Assembly: GCA_012656075.1 (NCBI GenBank)
Contig: JAAKBF010000229.1
Span: 248,001 to 312,000 of the forward strand
Source: Phytophthora hibernalis
Lineage: Eukaryota; Oomycota; Peronosporomycetes; Peronosporales; Peronosporaceae
DNA length: 64,000 bases
Reading direction: 5' to 3'
Under the pieces are notes generated by a model, which saw only the letters and a program-made list of their open reading frames with translations, was not told where the DNA came from and did no database searches. This document shows, in pieces, positions 12,046 to 23,397 of this stretch. A program made the position numbers and the translations under genes. How positions within the stretch are numbered: the stretch's first letter is position 1; every line of letters starts with the position of its first letter.

Positions 12046-13325
12046 TCAGTTGTTGAGGCTGCTCAAGGAGATGAAGAAACCCACTTTGTCTGCGGCCTGA
12101 ACGCCATGTCCAACTCCATCTGCATCCGCAGTGGCAGCGACCACCTCAAACTCCTCGACGACAGGGACGAGCACTTTGTTCGCCTTCATCCAAGCTCTTC
12201 CAGATAAGGGCATCCGCATCGGCCAAGGTGTGGAGCCCCGCGACCACACGCCCAGCCTCATCCGCGTGCGCAGGAGCAAGTAACGTTAAGTTAGTACTTG
12301 AAGTACCGTCTTGCCTTCCTCACGCAAATTAAGTTCCAGCAGAGCTGTGCCAAGGACGGCGTCCGGAAGTTTGTCACCGTGGTGGACACCGACGGCGGCA
12401 TATTCATCGTTTCGAATAAGACGTAAGACGCCAAGTATCGCTTCGACGCTTTAAATGTCACCACCGGTGAATCACCGGTGGTAAAGCAGGACTGTGCCAT
12501 CACGGATGTGGTCCCTGAGCGCCACCACCCGATTCACACGGCGAAGAAGGCGGCCCAAGGATGCGGGTATCAAGTGGTGCTCGACGACGGCGTTAAATGA
12601 GGATACCAACGTGAAGTTCTCCAAACCGACGACTGACTTCTACGAGAAGTTTGTGAGCGTGTACGATACATTGCTGCTGCAATCATCGTTCCAGACGTTC
12701 GAGATGGTGCGAAAGAACGAGGATGAGTGGGGCGGTCGGCACTCCACCGCACCTCGACCATCCTCATCTTCATCAGAGTCTGACAGAGACTGCACACGTC
12801 CGCAGCTCCACGGCGCTCGCAATGATATTCCAGCGCCACTTCATTTTCCGGACGCTTCGAGAACATGTACAAGATGAAGCGGGTCGGCGGACAGCCGGTC
12901 ATCTGCGAGGAGGAATACCCCTCCAAGGCGTCCTCCAGCTGAAGATCGGGTATTTGTTCAATCCACGACCGCGTTTGCTCGACTTGGGTGTTGTCGAGCT
13001 ACCGGTAGGTAACCCGATGGTGATCGCCTCGACGTGGTTCTCGGCGCTCGCCACGTTCGGCCTGTAGCAACGCAGGCTATCGGGCAGCCCCGCGCGCACG
13101 TCTTGGCAGTTGCGCTCGTGTTGATCAGGAAAAGGAGAAGGACAACAACAGCAAGCGACGTGGACGGTCAGGTACATGTATACCCGGAACTGTCCACGAA
13201 CACGCACAAATCAACCCGCGCAAACCGAGGCACTCGCGTGCGGATAAGGCCCCAAATTCAGAAAGCTGGCGCCGGAGGCGACGCCAACGTTGCGTCGAGT
13301 CGAACGTTGCACGCGCTCGCGGACT
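12046..13325 (+). pseudogene. decayed coding-like sequence, unrecognised
   Basis: This GC-rich stretch has codon-like composition on the plus strand, but stops and frame changes break it every 100 to 200 bases. Pieces that look translated include KGIRIGQGVEPRDHTPSLIR near 12200, KFVTVVDTDGGIFIVSNKT near 12390, and VVKQDCAITDVVPERHHPIH near 12500. A further piece around 12610-12720 shifts frame again. I do not recognise the parent protein. The pattern suggests an old inactive copy of a gene, perhaps left by duplication or transposition. Frame breaks are denser here than in the flanking genes, so assembly error alone does not explain it. Confidence 0.4.
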
Positions 13326-14399
13326 AGCGCACGTAGGGTGTGCCACGTAGCGGACAGCTTAGTGCTCCAGCATCGGGTGGCTGCGGCGGCGCCGCCCTTG
13401 ATCAAGGATCGCTTGACGGTTTGTCGCGTCTGAACCGCAGACTGAAGATACTTTTTCGGAGACTGCAGGCATCCCAAAGCGCTGTCGCAGTTCCACGAAA
13501 ATGGTTTGGTGCGAAGCGCATTGAAATGGCTGACTCCGCAGCCGAGTTTGCCGTTGGTTGTCGGACCATGCACGGTATCGCAGCCCATACACGCGTTGTC
13601 GCAGTGACAGCGAGCACTAAAGTGGTGACGAGCACTGGATGACCTATGTAGGAGCATATTTTTGTTGTCAAAATGCCGTATCACAGGTCAAATTAGAATC
13701 GGGTACATGTAACCATCAAAGCGAGTCAAGCCTAGTCTCACGGAAAAAAACTCTGATGCAGCGCCGCAAGCCCGCAACTCGGCAAGCGCGCTGCGACCGA
13801 TTCGATGGGAAAATTGAGTTGGATGATATTGCCAGCAGCGCCGACAGCATTGGCGCAGTGAACCTCGGTGAAAATTCGCGGCTCTGCCTTTCAATGCAGA
13901 GACTAGCCGGACCGATAGGCTTTCCCGGCGATAAATTTACAGCGCGGCAGTCTGCGCTCCCAGCTGACTTAGTCTGTCAAGGTGTCGCTCCAACATGAGA
14001 CCACCACGACGACTCCACCTGGCAGGTAGACCAGGTGCTTCATTTTCACGCCGCAAAGCAAGTTGCAGCAGGCTGTATATGGCTGTCCAAAACGTATCAT
14101 TTGAAAAGCATACTGAGCGCAAGTCAAATGCTTTGGCAGGCGGTTCACTCAAACCAAGTCAAAAAGTGGAGTGCAAAAAGCATCACCCTGGCTCTTTTCT
14201 GACACTAAAACCTGTGGCCCTGTCGCTCCAGTCCCGCGGCGTTGATGCCAGCTCACTTTTCAATTTGCCGGCATTATCGTGTCCGTTGTTGCATTTTCGG
14301 GCGGAGCTTGGTCGCTGTATTGTTCTTCGACTGCTCTCCCATCCCAAGCCAACCCAGTTTTCCCAGAGCGCTGACTGCTACCATAAATCCACGACCAAG
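13326..14399. other. intergenic, upstream of the PX gene
   Basis: No gene is supported. The frame of the PX gene stays open upstream to 13995, but the sequence before 14400 has the look of untranslated leader. A CTTCATTTTCAC stretch near 14038 resembles an oomycete initiator element and could mark the PX gene's transcription start. Confidence 0.4.
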
Positions 14400-15192
14400 A
14401 TGATGATCCCGAGTACTCCCTCGGGGACCTCCATCACGTACAGGAACGCCACGGCCGTGCCTCCCATGGTGTACCGCCTGAGCCTCAAGCCAGCGTCGCC
14501 CACGCCTCCGACGGTCTCTGAGGCCACCCCAACGTCTCCGAGCGCTACCGCAGTCGTCTACATCCAGCAGATCCGCCCCACCATCTCCAACAGCGCCAGT
14601 ACCGGAGCGTTGGTGGCAATTGAAGGTCGTCGCCGGGAACGCCGACACAAGAGCTACTCCGAGTCCGCGCTGCCCCTCGAGCGTATGTTAGCCCCTTCCG
14701 CACCATCTAGAGGGGCAGCCCGCGCGTCCATACTCAGCCGGGAACGAGAGGGACCTCCTCCGCATGGTGACCATCTCTGGCTACTCCAAGAACAATCACG
14801 GCACGTGGATGTTCAAAGTGGACGTGGGCGGCCCCAGCGACAGCAACGCGTACGTGGTGCGCCGCCGCTTCACAGACTTCAAGCTGCTGCACGAGGGGCT
14901 GTCAGAGCTGTCAGAGCTCCCACAGCTGCCGTCACATGGCATCGTGTCGGTCTTCCAGATGTTCGTCTCGCCGGATAAGCTACTGACTGCCCGGGCCAAG
15001 CGACTGCAGGAGCTACTGCTGGTGATCCACGCGCACCCGACACTGTGCATGAGCGCGGCATTCAGTGCCTTCATCGGCAAGAACCCGAGCAGCTACGACG
15101 CTGGCTACGTGAGTCTGTCGGGGTACGATGTGCCCGCGAACGACAGACAACTGCAGCTGAGTCCGTCTTTCGACACGAGCTACTCGGTGTAG
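14400..15192 (+). CDS. PX-domain (phosphoinositide-binding) protein
   Basis: PX domains bind phosphoinositides, usually PI3P, on endosomal membranes. Two exons, 14400-14682 and 14738-15192, join in phase and give about 245 residues. The first exon encodes a Pro/Ser/Thr-rich region that is probably disordered, ending in a basic patch RRRERRHKSYSES. The second holds the PX fold: TISGYSKNNHGTWMFKVDV, then VVRRRFTDFKLLHEGL, in which the RRF arginine is the usual 3-phosphate ligand. Next come LPSHGIVSVFQ where the proline-rich loop is expected, LTARAKRLQELLLVI, and HPTLCMSAAFSAFIG as the last helix. No BAR, SH3 or kinase domain follows, so this is a small PX-only protein. Two ATG codons are adjacent at 14400 and 14403. 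A trafficking role at endosomes is inferred from the domain only. Confidence 0.85.
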
Positions 15193-15790
15193 ACGGGTGG
15201 GCAGGAGCATTGGAAAACCACAGAGAAGGTGGACATACACACAACCAAAGGAGGACGATTCGATCGAAGACGTCACGAGAGACACGACACACACACAGCA
15301 CACCAGCGGAAGCAGGACACGTACATTATGGGAACTGCTCGAAGGGGGCACAGAGTAAATTATTTATTTACTGAGTTATATCGGCCAGCGTTTGCTGCAT
15401 GTACTGGTAGAGTGGCGGAGTCGAGCGGAGCAATACAATCATGTTTTTGAGTCTTTGATGCATTTCGTTCGTGTGTATCGGCGGTCACCCAGAGCGGCCA
15501 TGGCTTTCTTGTTGCGCCGACTTGTCCAACGCAGACGGCGCAGCACTCTCTGATGAGCAACTCGTCCGTCCAGCGGGAAGCAGCACCAACGAGACCTCTC
15601 TGGGAGACCTTCTGCATGAGGACCTCGGACACCAAGCTGTCGTCCGCAATCTCAAGACAACCCTCAGCATGCACTGCAAGCAGGTCTGCACCCCAGGGTA
15701 ACCGTTACCTGGTGCTATGAAGCCACTTGCATTGATTGGAGTAACCTGGTTACACGGCCAGTTACGTTTTCTACTTCGAAGTACAACAAA
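15193..15790. other. intergenic between the PX gene and the 15791 gene
   Basis: Nothing beyond probable 3' and 5' untranslated sequence is seen. Short open frames on both strands lack any recognisable feature. Confidence 0.4.
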
Positions 15791-16320
15791 ATGACGCCGC
15801 TGCTGCCGATCTTGCGCCGCTCGCCGGCCCTCGCGCGGGGTTTCGCGTCCTCCGGCGTCAAGCGCGCCAAGCCCATCCGTGTGAAGAAGAGCGAGGCGCG
15901 TCGCGTAGTTTCCGAGGCGCCCAAGCCCACGGATGCACTCACGGAGGTGCCCACTACGCCCCCGCCGGCGAATCCCTTCGTGCAGTCCGAGCAACAGGCG
16001 CCGCAGACGTTCGGCGGCGTCATGAAGGAGGTCAGTGCATGGGAGCTAGAAGTGAGTTTTCTAACTAACGACCTACTGACTGGTTCTTCTTGCAGAGCTT
16101 CCTGTGGGGTATGGGCATGGCCATCGCCTTCTCGGTGGTCGGCATCGTCTTCAGCAGCATGGAAGAGGTACGAAAGCTTGGAATTGTGTTACACAATTTG
16201 TGTATGCTGCTGTATATGGAGGGGCTGACGGAGAGGTTGATACTGTAGACAACCTCGCCTATGGAGTATGAGGGCAGTTTCGTGGTTCCTGCTGAAGATC
16301 AGTACGAGCGCGAAGACTAA
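15791..16320 (+). CDS. small single-span protein, probably mitochondrial
   Basis: Three exons, 15791-16030, 16096-16167 and 16249-16320, splice in phase 0 to give 127 residues. The N-terminus (MTPLLPILRRSPALARGFAS) is rich in Arg, Ala, Leu and Ser, lacks acidic residues, and looks like a mitochondrial presequence. A basic then Pro-rich stretch follows. The short second exon encodes one hydrophobic segment, FLWGMGMAIAFSVVGIVF, that should span a membrane once. The tail is short and acidic (EDQYERED). The layout resembles small inner-membrane subunits or assembly factors of respiratory complexes, but I do not recognise the family. The convergent gene's stop codon lies only about 230 bases downstream. 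Confidence 0.8.
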
Positions 16321-16546
16321 AGCAGCATGTTACACTGAAATCGGCCGCATCAACCGAAGATTTTTACGTCAATTCATGAATTCTAATCAGAAATGCTCGG
16401 CGGCCTCCGCCTGCCACCGCTCCTTGCCCACAACTCCCGGCGTACATACTATAATACGGTCTCGCGCAATCTGGTCCAGTACGCAAACTAGCGCTCGCTC
16501 TTCCGACGGAGCTCGCACAGGCAGGCCACGACTCTTTGCAGCGAGG

Positions 16547-19500
16547 TTAGTCCCAATCGTCGTCTGAGTCTTCGTCCGAGTTCGCCTCCTCGTATTCTAT
16601 GTGGATTCGCCGCAACGCCATGGCATTCGTGATGGCTTCGTTGATGGAGCCCGGCTGCGTCGGTGGCGGAGGAGGCTTTGCAGTGCTCGACGTCGCATCA
16701 ACATCTTCCGCGTCCCCAGCCTTTTTCAGCTGAGCACCCTGCCGAATTGCAGCAAGCAGATCGCCACGACCACCAGCGAACGGGTTCGGGCGTCCTGGTG
16801 GTAAGCTCGTCACTGCTGGCTTCGCAGGTTGCTCCGCTGGTGGTGGTGCTAAACTTGCCCTCGAACTTGCCCGAGAGCTCAGTCGTGAACGAGAGCGACT
16901 CTTCTTGCCACGCTGCGAATCCTCGGGGACAGAACTGATAACACTGCTCGACAACTCGGACATTTTCGGCTTCCTCCGCTGGGTTTTTAATGCTGCAGAT
17001 TCGCGACGCTGCTGCCGTGCAAGGGGTTTTGAGTGTCGATCGACGTATCTGAGCCAGAATCTGGGTCGGAATCCGAATCGTCCAGGCCAAATAAGCCCTT
17101 TGACTTGGCAGCTCGGGCGGAACGGCTGTCGCTGCGAGAAGAGGCAGATGATGCAACCTGCTCCTTGCTGGGTAGTGGGGCAACTGGGCTTCTCGGCGGA
17201 TGACCGTTGGATTGAGCACCATTTACAGCACTTCCGTAAGGGTTCCGGCTGTTCGCCAATGCGCGCGCAAACGCACCATCAATGTGGTACTCAAACTGGA
17301 ATCGATCGCTCGATAGCACCCCAGGTAAGGCTACCAATTGCTGCAAGTACAAGCGGAATTCCTGTGCGCGCTTCTGCATGTTTTCTGGTTTTGTGTTGTT
17401 GCGCAAACGGTGCTTCGAAGGAAACCTCGGTAACACGGTTCCAGGAAAACTGATGTCAACCGCGTGTGGATTTCTTCAAATTCCGAGTACGTGAACGAGA
17501 AACTGTGCTCCAAGTTCCCGAACTGAAGTGTAAACGTGAACACGCCGATAGCCTTTCTTCCTTCGTTGCGCAAAGCAGATGTAGCAAAAAGCACAACAAC
17601 ACTGGGTCCGGCGCCACCGGCGCCAGCATTGAACGTCATTGCACTCTTGGGACTTGTAGCCTCGGTCTTGCGTGATTGTGCGAACAAGGAGGGTTCTACA
17701 CACAGTACGTAAAAGTAAATCAACGTAAGAAAAACTACAGCATCTAAGGGGTCCGCCAAAGCTGAGTGTTTACCATTGTCAGAGTCGGAATCACTTGATA
17801 CTTCACCATCGCTCACATACGACGCTGGAACACTCTTCTTCACTGGCGTCGGACGTATATCCACGCTTAGATCACTGGAGCACATACTGGTCGAAGCACG
17901 AGGGGCACTGCTCGACACCTTGCTCTTTCGCCCGCCCGCCCCAAACAAACCAGCATCCAAATCATCGTCCTCATCACTGCTGCTATCGTCAAAAGTCCCC
18001 TTCGACCCGAACTAGCTTTCGACTTTGCTTTGGAACTTGCAGCTTGCGCACTATCACCGTCCATTGCCTTCTTCAACATGTATTTTCCTTCAGCACTTAG
18101 CTGAGAATCACGTTTACGATCGCGCACCTTTCCGTTGGCAGTAGTGCTTGCCACCAGTCGCGCAGCACTACTGGCAACGCTCATTTCGTCGACAGTGTCA
18201 GCTCGGTTGCGACGAATTGCAGCAAGACTAGAAGCAAACGCATTTGCCATCGAAGGTTCTGGTGCTGGAGGACTGCTGCTGCCATTCGCTCGATTGATAT
18301 TCATCTTCAACTTCCGGTCTGGTGCTGCATAAGAAGTAGTCGTTACCGAGCTTATAGTTGAGCCGAACGAGTCTCGTCGGCGGCTTGTGCGAGACGCCCG
18401 TGACGCGGATTTGGGTCTTCCTCCACCTAAAATGGCAGCCAAATTGTCCTGGATATTCGGTTTGCCCTTGCCCGCGTTCGAAATACGGTGACTGCTTTGG
18501 GAGAACGATGGGCGAGACGCCACAGGGTCTTCATCGCGATCGAAAGCGAATGAGTCGAAGGAGGCACTGCGCAAGCTGCTGCTGGATCTCGAAAGTCGTG
18601 ATTCTCCATCATTGAAACTTTGGTGATCAAATAACGGAGGCGGTGGAGGAGGGATACCCATCGAATCCCTAGAAGACATGGACACACGAGAACTGTTGGC
18701 AGACCAGTGAAGTGGCGGCGGCGGAGGAGGAGGCGCATTACCCATTCCTGGCGCAGATGAAACAGACGAAAGTCGCGACGACATCGAGGAGCTGTCCGAC
18801 ATATCACTCCCAGAGGAGCCCAGGCGTACCGGTGCGTCATGATGCACAACACCGCCAACTTCGAAAACTGTTCAACATTTAGCAATAAACATTAGCTTCC
18901 AGGCACATCCAAAGATCCAATAGCCTAGCAGAAAGCACTCACACTGTCCAGGCGGAGGAGATCCACGCGAACCTTTATCCTCTGCTCCACGATCTTCGTA
19001 TGAAGCGGCTGCACATTGTCTGTCTTGCCCCCAGCCGCTTCCTCTAACCGTCGTCGGTACGCCGCCTTGTTCACTCTGCCTGTGGTGGGCGCTTGTCGTC
19101 GTTGTAGCCGCAGCTTCCTCTTCTCCAGCAGCCTGGCTGTGTCGTCGTCCAGTGAGCCAAGGCCGTCCACGCGCTCCAAAGGCGTCATGTTGTTGATCTC
19201 CTCTTCACGTGCCAGCAGTCGGTCCTGCTCCTCCTGCAGCATCCGGGCCTTCTTCTCCTTCCACTTGCGGATCTTCTCGTCCTTCTCCTCCTGCAGTCGC
19301 TTCTCCTCTTTCTTCACGCGACGTCGTTCGCGTCGCACCTCTTCCCCGCCGCACTATGGGGTCCAGCACCGCTGTCCAACAGCAACGTAACCAGTTAGAT
19401 AACTAACCCCTCCCAATCGTACTCTTCTGTTGCAATGTACCCATGAACCCTCGACACCATTTCTCTTGGTCCACGCGGTTGAAAGCCGCCAGAAACATGC

Positions 19501-19801
19501 GCGGTTTGCTGCTGCGCTCCAACTTGAGCTCGAGTCCGTACGCGTCCACCTTGAGCAGTCCGTCTCCGTCCCAGCCTGCAAACCCCAACAAATAGGCCGA
19601 ATCCTGCTTGGCGCGCGTGGCGCCGTCGCTGCCTTCGAAGAACTCAAGTTTGCGGTTCATGGAGAGCACCACGTATAGCTCCTGCAGCCCTTTGTGCGGG
19701 GACGCGGCCCCGTCACGCTTGCACAGCAGGAAGCCTTCCTGCACGACCCAGGACCCGCCGCCCATTATGTGCTTTTTGTATGGGCTTTCTGGGTATGACA
19801 T
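16547..19801 (-). CDS. PH / coiled-coil / polyproline / PX / WH2 multidomain protein
   Basis: This looks like a membrane-to-actin adaptor. Exons on the minus strand are about 19801-19423, 19371-18945, 18867-17774 and 17695-16547. The first encodes a PH domain (WVVQEGFLLCKRDG, LQELYVVLSMNRKLEFFEG, closing tryptophan in DQEKWCRGFMG). The second is a strongly charged coiled coil rich in Lys, Glu and Arg. The third has two polyproline runs near NAPPPPPPPLHW and GIPPPPPPLF, and a WH2-like motif at IQDNLAAILGGGRP. The fourth has a PX-like fold (GVFTFTLQFGNLEHSFSFTY and AQEFRLYLQQLVALPGV) and a C-terminal WH2 motif GRGDLLAAIRQGAQLKK before an acidic end. WH2 motifs bind actin monomers and polyproline binds profilin; PH and PX bind phosphoinositides. 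Frame breaks by one base occur near 19345, 18010, 17462 and 17030, mostly at homopolymers. No enzymatic domain is seen. Confidence 0.8.
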
Positions 19802-19929
19802 GAAGACAGTCAGAGAAGGGGTGGGGCTCTGCCTATTGGCTGAAATACATATGCGACATCTCCTAGTTTTACACCATGATGACGCGCGCCTTGAAGTCGA
19901 GGGCGGAACGACATGTTGCCTTTTTGTTG

Positions 19930-20903
19930 TTAGGCGCTGCCGCCGCGCAAAATCGTTTGCGCGTGGCGAAGCTCCTCGACCAGTGCCAGGAACTTGATTT
20001 TGTTTACGCCAAAATTCAGCTCGCGACTCAATGCGGAGGTTGGTGCTGCACTGCAGTCCGTCGTTGGTTGATTCAGCTTCAAGCTCAGATTCACTTCCGC
20101 CGGGGTTTTGACCTCCCACTCGACCTTCTCCACGTGTGCGAACTGCAACACGTACAAGTGTAGGTGTGAGTTGGTAAAATGGCAACATAGTAAGCGGTGC
20201 AGAATACACGAACCTGGAAGCTCTGCGTTCGCTGTTGGCCCTGGATGCGTACGCGCTGGTCTTCGTAGCTCTGTGTGATGACCTCGACGGCCTCTTGCTG
20301 CATGCCCAACTGCTGCAGCTCCTCACCGAGGTCTCGTCGTTCGGCGTCATATTTAGCCGCGTGCGTTAGGATGAATCGCAGCGCTGCTACCGCTGCCTAC
20401 GACAAGCAGCCCAACAGAGTCAACCTCTTCGCACCCACGCAGTCAAACGACTCCATTCCTCCCAACCTTTGCATCTGCTGCATCATCAAATAATCTTTGA
20501 GCGTGGTCTAGCTCCTGTGAACGGAAGACAACATCAATCAGTTCCAATCCTCCACATTCAAACGCTCAGCCGGTTGTCCACAAACCTGCAGTGCAATATC
20601 CTCCCCAATAGCTTCGCACATGACCACCAGATCATTAGCTGTCTAAAAGACTCCCCAATAGTAATTCAATAGTTAGCACTGCACACAGCTGCCTCAGCAA
20701 AGCTGCAAGACGCACCACTTTTGTGTGCTCCCCGACAGCAGCGGCATCTCGGCCAGCAGCCAGTCAGGCGGCTCCAGCCCTCCGCAGAACCGAAATTTCT
20801 GCGCCCCAATAGCAACGAGTAAGTCGTGCACACAAAAACCCTTGCACAGCTCCCAGCTGCGGTGTAGCATGGGAGATACTCGCAGGTCACAAGCACGCAC
20901 CAT
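19930..20903 (-). CDS. COMMD4: COMM-domain protein, COMMD4-like (Commander complex subunit)
   Basis: COMMD proteins form a hetero-decameric ring in the Commander complex, which recycles endosomal cargo. Six exons are proposed on the minus strand: 20903-20901 (the ATG alone), 20798-20719, 20638-20586, 20514-20467, 20396-20214 and 20142-19930. About 192 residues result, close to the roughly 200 of COMMD4. KFRFCGGLEPPDWLLAEMPL corresponds to the family N-terminus. ELDHAQRLFDDAADAK and LRFILTHAAKYDAERRDLGE fit the helical N-domain. ELQQLGMQQEAVEVITQSYE leads into it. The COMM domain follows with HVEKVEWEV and a C-terminal IKFLALVEELRHAQTIL. All phases fit except the exon 2 to 3 join, where one extra base in an A4 run would explain the mismatch. 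The start-codon-only exon is inferred from the family N-terminus and a good acceptor. Confidence 0.85.
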
Positions 20904-21006
20904 TTTCTTCCGCCTCAAATCAAAATCGCGTCTTTATACTCAGATCTGATTCTGTTTGAAAGGTCGCAAAAGGAGTACTATTCCTGACGATGTTGACAGA
21001 CCAGAG
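20904..21006. promoter_or_regulatory. 103-bp divergent promoter (COMMD4-like / LisH-like gene)
   Basis: Only about 100 bases separate the COMMD4-like start codon on the minus strand from the ATG at 21007 on the plus strand. Both transcripts must start within or beyond this gap, so a shared bidirectional promoter is likely. Confidence 0.45.
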
Positions 21007-22879
21007 ATGGCCGTCATGGCGCTGCCCTTGAGCGTTGCCAACGCGAGCGACTTCGCCTTGCTGCTGGTGCAGGAGTGGCTGGTGGCCTGTAGACTCGAGT
21101 CCACGGCGCGGTGTCTGGTGGACGAATGTGCGCGAACGGAGAGGAGCATCCCATCTTGGACGGTTTGGAATCGAATGGTGGAGAACTTCGGCTTCGATCC
21201 ACGCAGTCCGGCGACTGGAGGCAAGCGCAGTGGTGGCAACACGACGCTGATTGAAGCTGTGATCAGGAGAACTGTTGATCAGCACGAGAAGAACGTGGCA
21301 CAGACGATTCGCAGCCAAGCGCTCCCTCCGCAGCAACAGGTCGTGGTTATGAGCAGGAAGAGAGACTTGAGGTTGGTCAGCAAGCGGTCTCTGCCACGCT
21401 CAAGATCTGAAACACTTAGTAACAACGCACACGACCGCTCGCCAGAACTATTGAGTTCCGCGTCGTCGTTTGCACTTCGACCAAAGTCTGCGATGGTCTG
21501 TAAGAGCACGTCGGAGCTCATCTCGAAGACGATAAGTAGTGAACCGTTCAAGAGCAGTGTGGTCGAGACATCACTTCCGTCTGGCGCGAGCTCTTTCCTT
21601 AAACCCGTGGGGGCGATTCAGCGACCCGTTAGCGCTGCTGGCGTTCTGACATCGCATCGGGACTCGGTGACTCGGAAGAAGTCGGGAGTTATGAGCAGAA
21701 CACCTTCATCACGCTCACCGACTTCAAGTAATGGCTTGTATGGTGTGATGGAGGCAGTGGCGGCAGTAGCTGTGGATGCAGCATCGGAAAAGATAATTGT
21801 TCCACACAGAAGCTCGGTGGTGGGGCTGCGTGCAAGTCTGCCTCATATTACGGGAGTTACAGGATCTGTAACCTCACCTGGACTTGAAGATGATAATGCG
21901 AAGAGGGATACCCAAGTGGATAGTGACGACGACTTAGGGCCCTCCCAGCGGGCTCCAAAGTTATCTCTCGAAGAAATGAGTGAGGAACGACTCATGGAGC
22001 AGTTTGGATCGCTCTCGCGATGTGCTATCAAGAAGCTGCGCCGTGTTTTGGCGAAATCGCATGCGTGTTCACAGGAATTCGACAAATCCCAGCGCACGCT
22101 AGACAAGATTAAGGCACGGGCAAAACTGCACCAATTGCGCCGTGTGCTGGCTGAAGAGCAGACACCTCTACTGAGCAGCACCATGGCGTCTCTCACCAGT
22201 GAGCCCTGTTCGCTATGCTTGTACGTATTCCCAAGACAAATCTTAAAACGAAAGTATCATTCAAGAGTATCGCCGATCTACGAGCCTCGTGGGCAGCAGC
22301 AAACGGGTCAACGGGGACTGAAGCCGGTCAGCTGGTCAACGATGACAGCGGAAAAGCTACAGAGAACATCGCGGAGGGCATGAGCCATGCTCGAATGACA
22401 CACTTGTACGATGAGGCCCCAGTCTGTGCCTTTTGCTCTCAGTTAGTGCTGAACTCCTCGTCCTACCGGGTATGTTTACTAGTCTACGACATAGCGCCTT
22501 GATATTTGGAGGCATCTAACTCGTCGTCGTCCATGTGCAGCCTTCATCGGCGGAACGTCGAGCTCAACAAGCCAAGGAGAGACGCGACACAGCCAAGAGT
22601 TTGAAGGACCTTGAAGTCAAGGAGCGGCATCAGCTCGAACGCTGCGACCCGCTCGACTTCCACAGCTACGATCTGAACAGCGACGATGACGACAGTGACG
22701 TGGAGGAAGTTGTGGAAGTCGAAACTGACGGCCGGCCACAGGTGGTTCGGCGACGCCGGCGGCAGACGCGTACCCCCGTGCAGCTTGGTGTGGTGTCCAA
22801 GCGGCTCCACTATGATAAGCTGCGGAGCGACTCACTGCACATGCTGACGCTGAACGAGTGGCAGAAGATTATACGCTGA
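21007..22879 (+). CDS. LisH-like, Ser-rich protein with two CxxC pairs, function unknown
   Basis: Three exons, 21007-22220, 22268-22469 and 22541-22879, splice in exact phase to about 584 residues. The N-terminus (LLLVQEWLVACRLESTARCL) resembles a LisH dimerisation helix pair. A long Ser/Thr/Arg-rich disordered middle follows. A charged helix region around EERLMEQFGSLSRCAIKKLR and QRTLDKIKARAKLHQLRRVL may be coiled coil. Two cysteine pairs, PCSLC at the end of exon 1 and VCAFC in exon 2, could bind zinc together. The last exon is highly charged with an acidic run of Asp and ends in HYDKLRSDSLHMLTLNEWQK, which looks conserved. LisH proteins often work at centrosomes, cilia or in ubiquitin ligase scaffolds, but I cannot assign this one. 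The first ATG in the frame is at 21007; an upstream open frame has no ATG. Confidence 0.75.
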
Positions 22880-23255
22880 TCGAACACGTCATGCCATCGC
22901 CTAAAGCTACATGTAACGAGCCGGAACATTATCACCAGGGACCACAAATCCATCACACATTTTCATCTGGGACCACAAACAGGGTTTCCTAAAAATATAT
23001 GGCAATATCAGTAATTGCCCTATATTACCATACAATAATGTACTTCTAGATGTCAGCGAAACCCGCTCAATAACTTATTTCAATGGTGCCGGTGGGTGAC
23101 AAGAGTTATACTACTTCAGTTAGAACTTTATAGTACTTTGAAATATGCATTATGTATTTCAGGCCTCTGATGTATGCAATAATGTATTTCTTCTTCGTTT
23201 GAGCGCCTCACAATTATTTATTTCATCGACTGCCTCCCATATTATTGCAATAGTA

Positions 23256-23264
23256 TTTTAGGAA
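23256..23264. repeat. 9-bp target-site duplication of the MULE, left copy
   Basis: TTTTAGGAA here is repeated exactly at 28415-28423. Mutator-like elements typically duplicate 8 to 11 bp, most often 9, on insertion. Confidence 0.85.
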
Positions 23265-23397
23265 GGCTCTCCTACGTTCACCAACTATCGGGTAGAAAAC
23301 ATGCTGTTTTTCGAATAAGTCCGATTACATACGATTATGTTGTGCTTACGAAATACCGGTATGAGGGAGCATTCATAAAAAAATCTCGACGAAGTTA

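Noticed and set aside
13995..14399. Extended N-terminus for the PX protein
   Set aside because: The frame is open, but sequence lacks coding character and the ATG pair at 14400 starts a typical disordered lead.
18135..18615. Plus-strand frames opposite the PH/PX gene
   Set aside because: They are shadows of a Ser/Arg-rich coding region.
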